Assembly (NCBI GenBank): GCA_019113785.1
Contig: DXGT01000023.1
Location: 1-38,538 of the forward strand
Source: Candidatus Ruthenibacterium merdigallinarum
Lineage (GTDB): Bacteria; Bacillota; Clostridia; Oscillospirales; Ruminococcaceae
Direction: 5' to 3'
DNA: 38,538 nucleotides
In this document: piece after piece, positions 31,383 to 38,538 of the stretch
How the letters are laid out: the number at the start of each line of letters is the position of its first letter
Numbering within the stretch: position 1 is the stretch's first letter
Notes under the pieces: generated by a model
Told to the model about the DNA's origin: nothing
What the model saw: only the letters and a program-made list of their open reading frames with translations
The model's database searches: none
Position numbers and translations under genes: made by a program

Positions 31383-32804
31383 ATGAAGCTGTTTGAGAAA
31401 ATCCCGGCGAGTTTCTTTTCTGTCCTGGCCTCGCCGAACCGCGAAATTTATTGGGCGGCGCTGGCTACCCTGCATCAGCTGCTGGAATGCGACTTGAATA
31501 TCCCGGTGGATGATTACTGTGTGGCGCTGGGCGATAAACTTTCCGATCTGGAGCTTTCGGCGGAAGATTCTATGGACGAGGAAGAGAAGGACTTGATCCG
31601 GCGGCCCAATGGAAAAGCCCGCTGGATCGTCCACCGGCTCAAGCGCGCCGGCTGGCTCGACACCGAGTATCGGGACGGCACGTTTGAGGAAGTGATCGCG
31701 CCGCGGGATTATGCAGACCAGATGATCCGCCTTTTGCTGGAGCTGGAGCGCTCCGAAACGAAAGAGTACAACTCCCTGGTGTTTTCTACTTACAGCGGGC
31801 TGAAGCAGGCTTATGTGGAAAAATCCGACCGCATGTACGAAGCCCTGCTCACGGCGCGGAGAAATACCGCAAAGCTTTTGCAGGACTTGAAAAGCCTTTA
31901 CCACAACATTCGGTATTATCATCAGATCGTCGGGCAGGCGGTGGACGTCAACCAGTTGCTGCATGACTACTATGACGAATACAAGGGCATGCTGGACAGG
32001 ATCTATCATCCCATCAAGACGATGGATTCGCTGTCGCACTACCGGCAGCCGATCCTGGATATCCTCAGCGCCCTGCTGGTGGACGATGAGATCATGGAGC
32101 GCGCTGTGGGACGAATGGTGCAGCTTCATCCGGACGAGGAGCCGGCGCAGGCGCGCCGCACCCTGGAGAGCTATATACAGGAGCTTTTGAGCAGCTATTC
32201 CAGTGTGGAAGAAATTTTGCGGCAAATCGACCGCAAGCACCGGGCCTACACGCGGGAATCGGTGGACAGCATCAAATACCGCATGTCGGCCGATCACAGC
32301 ATTGCCGGGAAACTGACCGAATTGCTGCGCGCGGCGTCGGAGACGGCGCCCAAACAACTGCGGGAGGCGATGCTGGCCCGGATGCAGGAGGGGGTTCAGT
32401 GTGAAAACCAGGCTTTCGCCGACGCGGGTTCGTTCTGGCACCCTACCGTGCGCAGCCGGAGGGCCGGCGCTCCGGATCGGATCGTGCAGGACCTCTCCCC
32501 GGAGGAAGAGCGGGAATTGCGGCAAACCTTCCGCGCAGACCGAAGCCGGCGGTACTCTGTCGCCCGTGCGTGGCAATATCTGGCGCACATGTTGGAAGGA
32601 AAAGAAACGGTGACCAGCGAGGAGCTTGCGCTGGAGAAGGACGATCAATTTATCTGGCTTTTGATGGCCGCGGTGCGCTCTACCGACCGCAGCGCGCCGT
32701 TTTCCGTGGAATTTTTGCCGGGAGAAACCGAGAACGGCGGCTATCGGATCCCCCGTATGCGAATCAGCCGAAAAAACCATGACAGAACGGAGGAGGGCAC
32801 CTGA
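31383..32804 (+). CDS. jetA: Wadjet protein JetA (kleisin-like subunit)
   Basis: A 473-residue protein recognised from its opening MKLFEKIPASFFSVLASPNREIYWAALATLHQLLE and by operon position. In Wadjet, JetA acts as the kleisin that bridges the two JetC heads. Helical, with a conserved segment KLLQDLKSLYHNIRYYHQ (about 160-180) and MLDRIYHPIKTMDSLSHYR (about 203-221). ATG 31383 has AAAGGG nine bases upstream; the ATG at 31374 overlaps that RBS. The stop overlaps the jetB ATG (TGATG), so the genes are coupled. Confidence 0.88.
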   Translation: MKLFEKIPASFFSVLASPNREIYWAALATLHQLLECDLNIPVDDYCVALGDKLSDLELSAEDSMDEEEKDLIRRPNGKARWIVHRLKRAGWLDTEYRDGTFEEVIAPRDYADQMIRLLLELERSETKEYNSLVFSTYSGLKQAYVEKSDRMYEALLTARRNTAKLLQDLKSLYHNIRYYHQIVGQAVDVNQLLHDYYDEYKGMLDRIYHPIKTMDSLSHYRQPILDILSALLVDDEIMERAVGRMVQLHPDEEPAQARRTLESYIQELLSSYSSVEEILRQIDRKHRAYTRESVDSIKYRMSADHSIAGKLTELLRAASETAPKQLREAMLARMQEGVQCENQAFADAGSFWHPTVRSRRAGAPDRIVQDLSPEEERELRQTFRADRSRRYSVARAWQYLAHMLEGKETVTSEELALEKDDQFIWLLMAAVRSTDRSAPFSVEFLPGETENGGYRIPRMRISRKNHDRTEEGT

Positions 32805-33502
32805 TGTGGATGGAGGACTATGAGGCCTTGCATGCAGCGGAGAAAGCGGAGTTCCGCCGTCTTGCCAATGCGCTGCTGTCCCGCACGTACCTGCTGCGCA
32901 ACGTCTACGACGACCAGAAGAAAATGATGGACATGAACAGCGATTATCGAACGGCGCGGCGCTTTTTTTCCATTTTGCAGGGCTATTTTTCCCTTGCGGG
33001 GTGGGATTTGTACCGGGACGATGAGTACGGGGTGATCTACCTGCGCAACCAGCAGGGGAGCAACCGGGTCCGGTTCGGCATCTTCACGACGAAGTTTCTG
33101 TATACGCTCCGCCTGATCTATGAGGAAAACCGGCAGCAGGTAGAGCTGCACCACGACGTGCGCACCGATACCTTTGCCGTCATCAACAAGATGGGCGCCC
33201 TGGGCATACTGAAAGACGGGCGCTCTACCGCCAAGGAGCGGGAGGAAGCCCAAAAGACCCTGGCGCGGTACCGGGTGATCGCCAAGCTCGACGGGGGATG
33301 GAAAACAGACGGCAACAAATTGCTGATCTATCCCACCATCCTGTTTTTCGTGCCGAACAGCGAAATCAACGCCATGTGCCGGCAATTGCAGGAGATGCGC
33401 CAAAACCTGCAGGGAGCGGCAAATGGCACAGAGGAACCGATGAGCGGCGAAGAGGAAGAGACCGGCGGAGAAGGCCCGGCGGAGGAAGGAGAGGATTCCT
33501 GA
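32804..33502 (+). CDS. jetB: Wadjet protein JetB (KITE-like subunit)
   Basis: A 232-residue protein with winged-helix character in the middle (RRFFSILQGYFSLAGWDLYRDDEYGVIYLRN, TTKFLYTLRLIYEE) and a strongly acidic tail (EEEETGGEGPAEEGEDS). Known: JetB is the KITE dimer that joins JetA to JetC in the MukBEF-like complex. The start overlaps the jetA stop and its own stop overlaps the jetC start (TGATG each time), a tight translational coupling that suits fixed stoichiometry. The family name (DUF4194 or DUF6063 type) cannot be decided by eye. Confidence 0.82.
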   Translation: MWMEDYEALHAAEKAEFRRLANALLSRTYLLRNVYDDQKKMMDMNSDYRTARRFFSILQGYFSLAGWDLYRDDEYGVIYLRNQQGSNRVRFGIFTTKFLYTLRLIYEENRQQVELHHDVRTDTFAVINKMGALGILKDGRSTAKEREEAQKTLARYRVIAKLDGGWKTDGNKLLIYPTILFFVPNSEINAMCRQLQEMRQNLQGAANGTEEPMSGEEEETGGEGPAEEGEDS

Positions 33503-36500
33503 TGAAGCGGCTGAAGCGGATGCTGCTGATCAACTGGTACTTTTTCCAGAAAGAGGTGATCGAGTTTGACACCCTGACTTTCCTGACGGGCAAAAACGGC
33601 ACGGGGAAATCCACCATCATCGACGCTTTGCAGCTGGTGCTGCTCGCCGACACGAGCGGGAGCTTTTTCAACAAATCGGCAAACGGGAAATCCCGGCGCA
33701 CGCTGGCCGGTTATCTGCGGGGCGAGTTGACGGACGACGAGGCGGGCGGGTTTACCTGCTTGCGCAACGACCGCTTTACCAGTTATGTGGCGCTGGAATT
33801 TTATGACGAGGAGAAGGGCCGGCCCTTTACGGCGGGCTGCTGCTTTGACGTATATTCCGCCAGCGATACGCCGCACGTTTTCTTCGGTTACCACGGCGCC
33901 ATACCGGAAGATCTGTACATTGTAGAGGGCCTTCCGCTGTCCATTGAAAAATTGCGCCGGTGGATCTATGCCGAACACCCGGAATCCACCAAAATGATCA
34001 CGTCTGTCAACAAAGAATTCCGGGACTATCTGTACGGGAAGCTGGGCGGTTTGCAGGCGAAATTCGCGGACCTTTTCAAAAAGGCGGTGCCGTTTACGCC
34101 CATCGCGGACATCCAGAAGTTCATCACCGAGTTTGTGTTCGGGCATGAGCAGCCGGTGGACATCCGCGCGATGCAGGAGACCATCGAGAGCTATACCCAG
34201 ATGGAGCAGGAGGCCGCCCGGCTGCAAGAGCGGCAGGCGCTTTTGGAGGAGATCGCCTCTCAGCACGGGGAATACCGCCGGCTGCGCGCGCAGGTGCAGA
34301 CCAACCAATACATTGCCGAACGCGCCGACTGCGATTTGGCCGCCCGGGCGGCCGAAGCCAAAAAGCAGGACCTGGCCAGGCAGGAACAAAAGCTGGAACA
34401 GGATCGCCTCGCGTTAAAGGAAAAGCGGCGGGAGTCCGAGGCGATCGACGCGCAGTACACCCGCGTGAAAACAGAGCTGGCCTCCTCCGGTTTGCAGCGG
34501 CACATCGAGGAACTGGAGAAGGCAAGGGATGCGCTGAAACAGCAAATTGCCGGCTGGCAGACAGCGTACGACAAAAGGAACCGGGACTTTGCCCGCCTGA
34601 CGGCCAACTGGAGAGAAGTGCTGCGCGGCTGCGGCGCGCTGCCGGCGGAGAAAACCGAAGTGCTGGGAGAGCGCACAAAGGTGAGCCTGGAGACCTTTGC
34701 GCAGCAGAGACAGGCGGCGGCGCGGGCGATGGAGACGCTGGCGAGCAAAGAGCTGTCCGCAATCGCTCTGCCGGATGCGCAGGCCGCCGGCCGCGCCATG
34801 CTGGCGCTGGACCGCGGCGTCGTGGCGCTGCAAGACAATGTGGAACAGGACCTGCGCGAGGCGGCGCAGGCCGTCGCCGCCCTTGTGGAGGAACAGAGCT
34901 CCCTGCAGGCCGGGCGGCAGCGCTATCCCGAATCCGTCACGGCCCTGCGGCGGGCCCTGGAGGGGCGGCTGGCGGCGCAGACCAACGCCGGCGCCTCTGT
35001 TCGGATGGTGGCCGAGCTGTGGGATGTGCGGGATCAGGCCTGGCGCAACGCCGTAGAGGGATACCTCAATACCCAGCGCTACAATTTGCTGGTGGCGCAA
35101 GAGGACTATCAGGCCGCGGCGGCCATTTACGATTCCGTCAAGGACATTTTGCATATCCACGGGGTGGCGGTGGTGGACATCGCCGCCATCCGGCGGCTGC
35201 GCCCCGAGCGCCGTCCGGGAAGCCTTGCGGAGGAGATCGTGACGGACGACGCGGACGCCCGCCTGTACGCCGACTTCCTTTTGGGGCGCGTGATGAAATG
35301 CGAAAACCTGCAAGAGCACAACCGGCAGGAGATCTCCATCACAAAGGGCTGCATGCTCTACCAGCAAAAGGCGATCCGCCATTTGAACCCCAAGGTCTGG
35401 GAGCGGCCCCTGCTGGGGCAGGGCGCGCGATTGCTGCGCCTGCGCCAGGTGGAAGAAGAGCTGGAGCAGAAACGCAGGGCCAGCGAGCAGGTATCCTGCT
35501 GGAGCGTGGCGCTGAGGAAAATCGCGCGGCGGCAATGGCTGGGCACTTCGGAACTGGAGGACTGGGACGCGGCGCAAAAGGCGCTCGCCATGATCCCGGC
35601 CGCGCGGAGAGAGTGGGAAGAAAAGCAGGCCGAGCTGGACGCCATCGACCGGGAGCCGCTGTTTGCCCTGCAGGAAAAGGAACAGGAGCTGAAACGCGCG
35701 CGGACGGAATGCTACGAGCAAATCGACGCGCTGAACCGCTCCATCGGAGATAAAGAGCGGGCCTGCCGCATTTTGCGGGAGGAACAGATCCCGCGGGCCC
35801 AGGCGGAACAGGAGCGCCTGCGGCATGAGCTGGAGGGAGCCTACCCGGCAGACTGGCGCAGCCAGGTGGGCGAGCCCCGTTACCGGCAGGAAATTTCCAC
35901 CCACGCCGGCCTGGAGGAAGTCAGCGCCAACTTCCGGCGCAGCGCCAAACAGGCCGGAACCTCCGCCGATAAGGCGTGGAGCGGCCTTCGGGATGCGAGG
36001 ATCGACTATAACCGCCGCTACCAGATGGGGCTGGATGTGGAGAAGGAGGACAACGCGGCCTTTGACGAGATCCTGCAGGAGATCCGGGAAAACCGACTGC
36101 CCGCGTATTTGGGGAAAATCCGCGACGCCAAAGAAAAGGCGATGGAACAATTCCAGGAGGAGTTCATCGGCGTGCTGCACACTAACATCAGCAATGCGGA
36201 ACGGGCGATCCGGGATTTGAACTACGCGCTGCGCGCCACGCCTTTTTCGGAGGATTCCTACGCGTTCCAGGTCAAGCCGAACCCGGAATACCGGCGCTTT
36301 TACGATATGTTCACCGACCGCATGAACCTGGAAAGCTATACGCTCTTTGCCGAGCAGTTCCGGCAGAAATACGCGGCGGAGATCGAAGAGTTGTTCGGCA
36401 TTTTGACCAGTACCAATACCGGCGACATCGACAAGCGGGTGGAGCAATACACGAACTACCGCACCTATCTGCAATTCGACCTCACGGTCACCACCCCGGA

Positions 36501-36864
36501 CGGCCTGGTGCAGCGGCTTTCCCGCATGATGGAGAAGAAATCCGGCGGCGAGACCCAGACGCCGTTTTACATTGCGGTGCTGGCGTCCTTTGCCCAGCTC
36601 TACCGCATGGACCGCGACCCCCGCGGCAGCACCATCCGGTTGATCGTCTTTGACGAGGCGTTCTCCAAAATGGACGGGGAGCGCATTACGCAGAGCATGA
36701 AGATCCTGCGGGATTTCAAGTTCCAGGTGATCCTCTCGGCGCCGCCGGATAAAATCGGGGACATCTCCACCCTGGTGGATCGCAACCTGTGCGTGATGCG
36801 CAAAGGGCACACCACCATCGTCCGGGCTTTTGACCCGCGGGAGGAAGAATATGTCGAATCTTGA
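33502..36864 (+). CDS. jetC: Wadjet protein JetC (SMC-like ATPase)
   Basis: A 1120-residue SMC/MukB/SbcC-like ATPase, the motor that extrudes DNA loops. N-terminal Walker A TGKNGTGKST (residues 29-38), then long coiled-coil stretches rich in Glu/Gln/Arg (roughly 225-420 and 640-790) flanking a hinge-like section (about 480-620), and a C-terminal head with signature KSGGETQTPF (1013-1022) and Walker B IRLIVFDEAFSKMD (1045-1058). All ATPase motifs are intact. ATG 33502 overlaps the jetB stop; its 3' end overlaps jetD by 14 bases. Confidence 0.93.
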   Translation: MKRLKRMLLINWYFFQKEVIEFDTLTFLTGKNGTGKSTIIDALQLVLLADTSGSFFNKSANGKSRRTLAGYLRGELTDDEAGGFTCLRNDRFTSYVALEFYDEEKGRPFTAGCCFDVYSASDTPHVFFGYHGAIPEDLYIVEGLPLSIEKLRRWIYAEHPESTKMITSVNKEFRDYLYGKLGGLQAKFADLFKKAVPFTPIADIQKFITEFVFGHEQPVDIRAMQETIESYTQMEQEAARLQERQALLEEIASQHGEYRRLRAQVQTNQYIAERADCDLAARAAEAKKQDLARQEQKLEQDRLALKEKRRESEAIDAQYTRVKTELASSGLQRHIEELEKARDALKQQIAGWQTAYDKRNRDFARLTANWREVLRGCGALPAEKTEVLGERTKVSLETFAQQRQAAARAMETLASKELSAIALPDAQAAGRAMLALDRGVVALQDNVEQDLREAAQAVAALVEEQSSLQAGRQRYPESVTALRRALEGRLAAQTNAGASVRMVAELWDVRDQAWRNAVEGYLNTQRYNLLVAQEDYQAAAAIYDSVKDILHIHGVAVVDIAAIRRLRPERRPGSLAEEIVTDDADARLYADFLLGRVMKCENLQEHNRQEISITKGCMLYQQKAIRHLNPKVWERPLLGQGARLLRLRQVEEELEQKRRASEQVSCWSVALRKIARRQWLGTSELEDWDAAQKALAMIPAARREWEEKQAELDAIDREPLFALQEKEQELKRARTECYEQIDALNRSIGDKERACRILREEQIPRAQAEQERLRHELEGAYPADWRSQVGEPRYRQEISTHAGLEEVSANFRRSAKQAGTSADKAWSGLRDARIDYNRRYQMGLDVEKEDNAAFDEILQEIRENRLPAYLGKIRDAKEKAMEQFQEEFIGVLHTNISNAERAIRDLNYALRATPFSEDSYAFQVKPNPEYRRFYDMFTDRMNLESYTLFAEQFRQKYAAEIEELFGILTSTNTGDIDKRVEQYTNYRTYLQFDLTVTTPDGLVQRLSRMMEKKSGGETQTPFYIAVLASFAQLYRMDRDPRGSTIRLIVFDEAFSKMDGERITQSMKILRDFKFQVILSAPPDKIGDISTLVDRNLCVMRKGHTTIVRAFDPREEEYVES

Positions 36865-38104
36865 GACGGCGTTGCTGGACGCCTTGCTGGACCGCTATGA
36901 ACGCAGCCGCGGCTTCAAGGAAAACCGCAGCCAGCGCCGCCGGGTCCAGCTGCAAATGTATGGCGGCGGCAAAACCGATTTCCCCGCCTATGACATTGAG
37001 GACAGCCCCGCGCGAACGGCCGTCAACGAAGCGGCGCGGCGGCTGGCCGGACAGGGCGTGGCCGAACTGGAGTGGATGCGCGGGCAGGAGGGGCATATTC
37101 TGCGCCGCGTCGCGCTGCGTCCGCAGGCGCTGGAAAAAGCATACCGCCTCAGCGGCCGGAGCCCGTTGGCAGACACGGCGCAGCGGCTGGAAGAGCGCCT
37201 GCGGCGGATGCAGCAGGCGGCGCGCGCCGAATGGGTGCGCCGGTATTTGGCGGACGAGCTGGCTTTTCTTTTGAAGAACCGGCGCCCCCCAAAGGCCTTC
37301 CCGGCGGACGCGGGGCAGCAGGACGAGTGGCTGGCGGTGTTGGCGGCGCTGGACGCGCAGGAGCCGGAACAGCCGCTTTTGGAACGGGTGTTTTCCCTGC
37401 GCTGCCTGGGAAACAGCAAAGCGTTTGAAAAGCGCCACCGCTCCCGCCTGCTGCACGTGCTGCGAAAACACCTTTCGCTGGACACCGAGGAGATGCACGA
37501 GGAGGAGCTGCTGCGGCAGGCGGGGCTGGAAAAGTATCCGGAGTGGTTTTCGCTCTGCGGCGCCGTGCAGTTGACGTGGCCGGACGGGAGGGCGCTGGAT
37601 CTTGCCCCTTTGGCGGATGGCGTTCAAATCAGCGCGGCGGATGCCGCCCGCATGCAGATCGCCTATGCGCCGCAGGTCAGCGCCCTTCTGTTCGTCGAAA
37701 ACAAGGCCAACTATTTCGATACGATCCGCAAACACCCCTCTCCGGAACGGGTCGTTGTGTTCCACGGCGGGTGTTACAGCCCCCAGCGCGGGCGTTTTTT
37801 CAAGCAGCTGTGCCGGGCGGCCGGGCCGCAGGTGCAGTTGCTCCATTGGGGCGACATCGACTGCGGCGGCTTCCAGATGGACAGCCGCCTGCGCCGGGAG
37901 ATCGACCCCCGCATCCGCCCCTGGCGCATGGATGCGGAACAGCTTCGGGCGCACCGGGAGCAGGCGGAGACATTCTCCGACGCATACGCGGCAAAACTGG
38001 AACGCCTTCTGCAAGACCCCTGCTTGCAGGACAGCCGGGAGACGATCTTGTACATGCTGCAAAACCGCCTTCGCCTGGAGCAGGAGGCCCTTCTGGAGGA
38101 TTGA
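36851..38104 (+). CDS. jetD: Wadjet protein JetD (TOPRIM nuclease)
   Basis: A 417-residue nuclease subunit. The N-terminal two-thirds is helical; the C-terminal part is a TOPRIM domain related to topoisomerase VI/Spo11, with E283 in LLFVENKANYFD (279-290) and the DxD pair D335/D337 in HWGDIDCGGF (332-341). In known Wadjet systems JetD cuts closed circular plasmid DNA once the JetABC motor has stalled on it. ATG 36851 follows GGGAGGAAG, inside the jetC end. Active-site residues appear intact, so the system looks functional. Confidence 0.9.
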   Translation: MSNLETALLDALLDRYERSRGFKENRSQRRRVQLQMYGGGKTDFPAYDIEDSPARTAVNEAARRLAGQGVAELEWMRGQEGHILRRVALRPQALEKAYRLSGRSPLADTAQRLEERLRRMQQAARAEWVRRYLADELAFLLKNRRPPKAFPADAGQQDEWLAVLAALDAQEPEQPLLERVFSLRCLGNSKAFEKRHRSRLLHVLRKHLSLDTEEMHEEELLRQAGLEKYPEWFSLCGAVQLTWPDGRALDLAPLADGVQISAADAARMQIAYAPQVSALLFVENKANYFDTIRKHPSPERVVVFHGGCYSPQRGRFFKQLCRAAGPQVQLLHWGDIDCGGFQMDSRLRREIDPRIRPWRMDAEQLRAHREQAETFSDAYAAKLERLLQDPCLQDSRETILYMLQNRLRLEQEALLED

Positions 38105-38157
38105 GCCGGCCTGCGCCCGGAGGCGGGGCTGAAATGGTACGCGAAGGAGGCGATCGA

Positions 38158-38538
38158 ATGAGAAAAGAATTGTGCGCGCCGCAAATCGACAGCTGCATCC
38201 GATGGCTTTGGCACGCCTGCGATGCGGGCAGCATGGTCCAGCCCGCTTACAGCGAACAGACCCGCGCCGATCTCGACCGGCTGTTTTCCATGCTCCGCCA
38301 GCTCAAGCCAACCGGCGAAAACGGCGTGCGGGAATTCTGGCTGCACGCGCCGCGCGGGTCGCTGGCCGATTACGGCGACTACGAGGAGTATCTGGAAGAC
38401 GGCGCCGTAGACAGCGAGGAGGAGTTTGAAGCGCTTTGGAGGGCGGATTACCCGCAGGAAACGGTGTGGTATCACTTTGCCGCGATGGAAGACGCCGCCT
38501 ATGGTTTTCGCATGGTGAGCGTGGGACACAGGCTGGTC
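38158..38538 (+). CDS. Unknown acidic protein, partial, possible fifth gene of the Wadjet operon
   Basis: Only the first 127 codons are in the window; the frame is open to the end. ATG 38158 has a strong GAAGGAGG seven bases upstream. It lies 53 bases after jetD with no terminator between, so it may be cotranscribed. The visible part is acidic, with HAPRGSLADYGDYEEYLED (about 66-84) and EEEFEALWRADYPQETVWY (about 89-107), and no membrane segment. I do not recognise the family. It may be a Wadjet accessory gene or the first gene of another unit. Confidence 0.7.
   Translation, partial: MRKELCAPQIDSCIRWLWHACDAGSMVQPAYSEQTRADLDRLFSMLRQLKPTGENGVREFWLHAPRGSLADYGDYEEYLEDGAVDSEEEFEALWRADYPQETVWYHFAAMEDAAYGFRMVSVGHRLV

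Noticed and set aside
34414-36810. A 798-codon open frame on the minus strand across jetC
   Set aside because: The plus strand encodes an SMC protein with intact motifs; the antisense frame has no RBS and no recognisable domain.
1-38538. CRISPR array, transposase, integrase or phage genes
   Set aside because: No regularly spaced repeats and no recognisable mobile-element proteins were found in any frame.

Overview
The window looks like chromosomal DNA of a GC-rich, anaerobic Gram-positive bacterium of the class Clostridia, most plausibly a gut Oscillospirales member. The reasons are the darA-holB-ricT...rsmI gene order (Firmicutes core), strong AGGAGG-type ribosome binding sites, consensus sigma-A promoters, a clostridial 2[4Fe-4S] ferredoxin, and several Fe-S and molybdenum enzymes. 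No phage, transposase, integrase or CRISPR array was seen.

Layout. 1-4040: housekeeping block with a cyclic-di-AMP receptor, DNA polymerase III delta', RicT, ferredoxin, RsmI and a YfcE-type phosphoesterase. 4040-5270: a structured gap, a NERD-domain membrane-anchored protein (minus strand) and tRNA-Arg(ACG). 5567-11070: a molybdenum block. A perfect consensus promoter and a long leader resembling a Moco riboswitch precede a FecCD-type ABC transporter (permease, ATPase, lipoprotein), a P-loop NTPase, an FMN-reductase-like protein and MobB, with MobA convergent. 11165-15580 (minus): a PatB/MalY C-S lyase, an NhaC-type transporter and RidA, with a YheO/DauR-like regulator upstream. 16189-20009: an FAD oxidoreductase, a four-cluster Fe-S protein and a molybdopterin oxidoreductase, a soluble redox module that would use the cofactor made by the molybdenum block. 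20089-29300: a sugar locus with AraC regulator, two permeases, sugar-binding lipoprotein, Gfo/Idh/MocA oxidoreductase and GH20 glycosidase on minus, and a second Gfo/Idh/MocA enzyme divergent. 29440-31022: a HerA-like (DUF853) ATPase broken by a one-base frameshift. 31383-38104: a complete four-gene Wadjet (JetABCD) anti-plasmid defence operon, followed by a small gene running off the window end that may be a fifth operon member.

How the parts work together. PatB-type lyases release 2-aminoacrylate, which RidA hydrolyses, so that operon makes sense as a unit. GH20 would release amino-sugars from glycans bound and imported by the ABC system, with two Cys-rich Gfo/Idh enzymes oxidising or epimerising products. 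JetC (SMC), JetA (kleisin) and JetB (KITE) form the motor and JetD the nuclease of Wadjet. Functional assignments rest on motif recognition and gene context only; no database search was possible.
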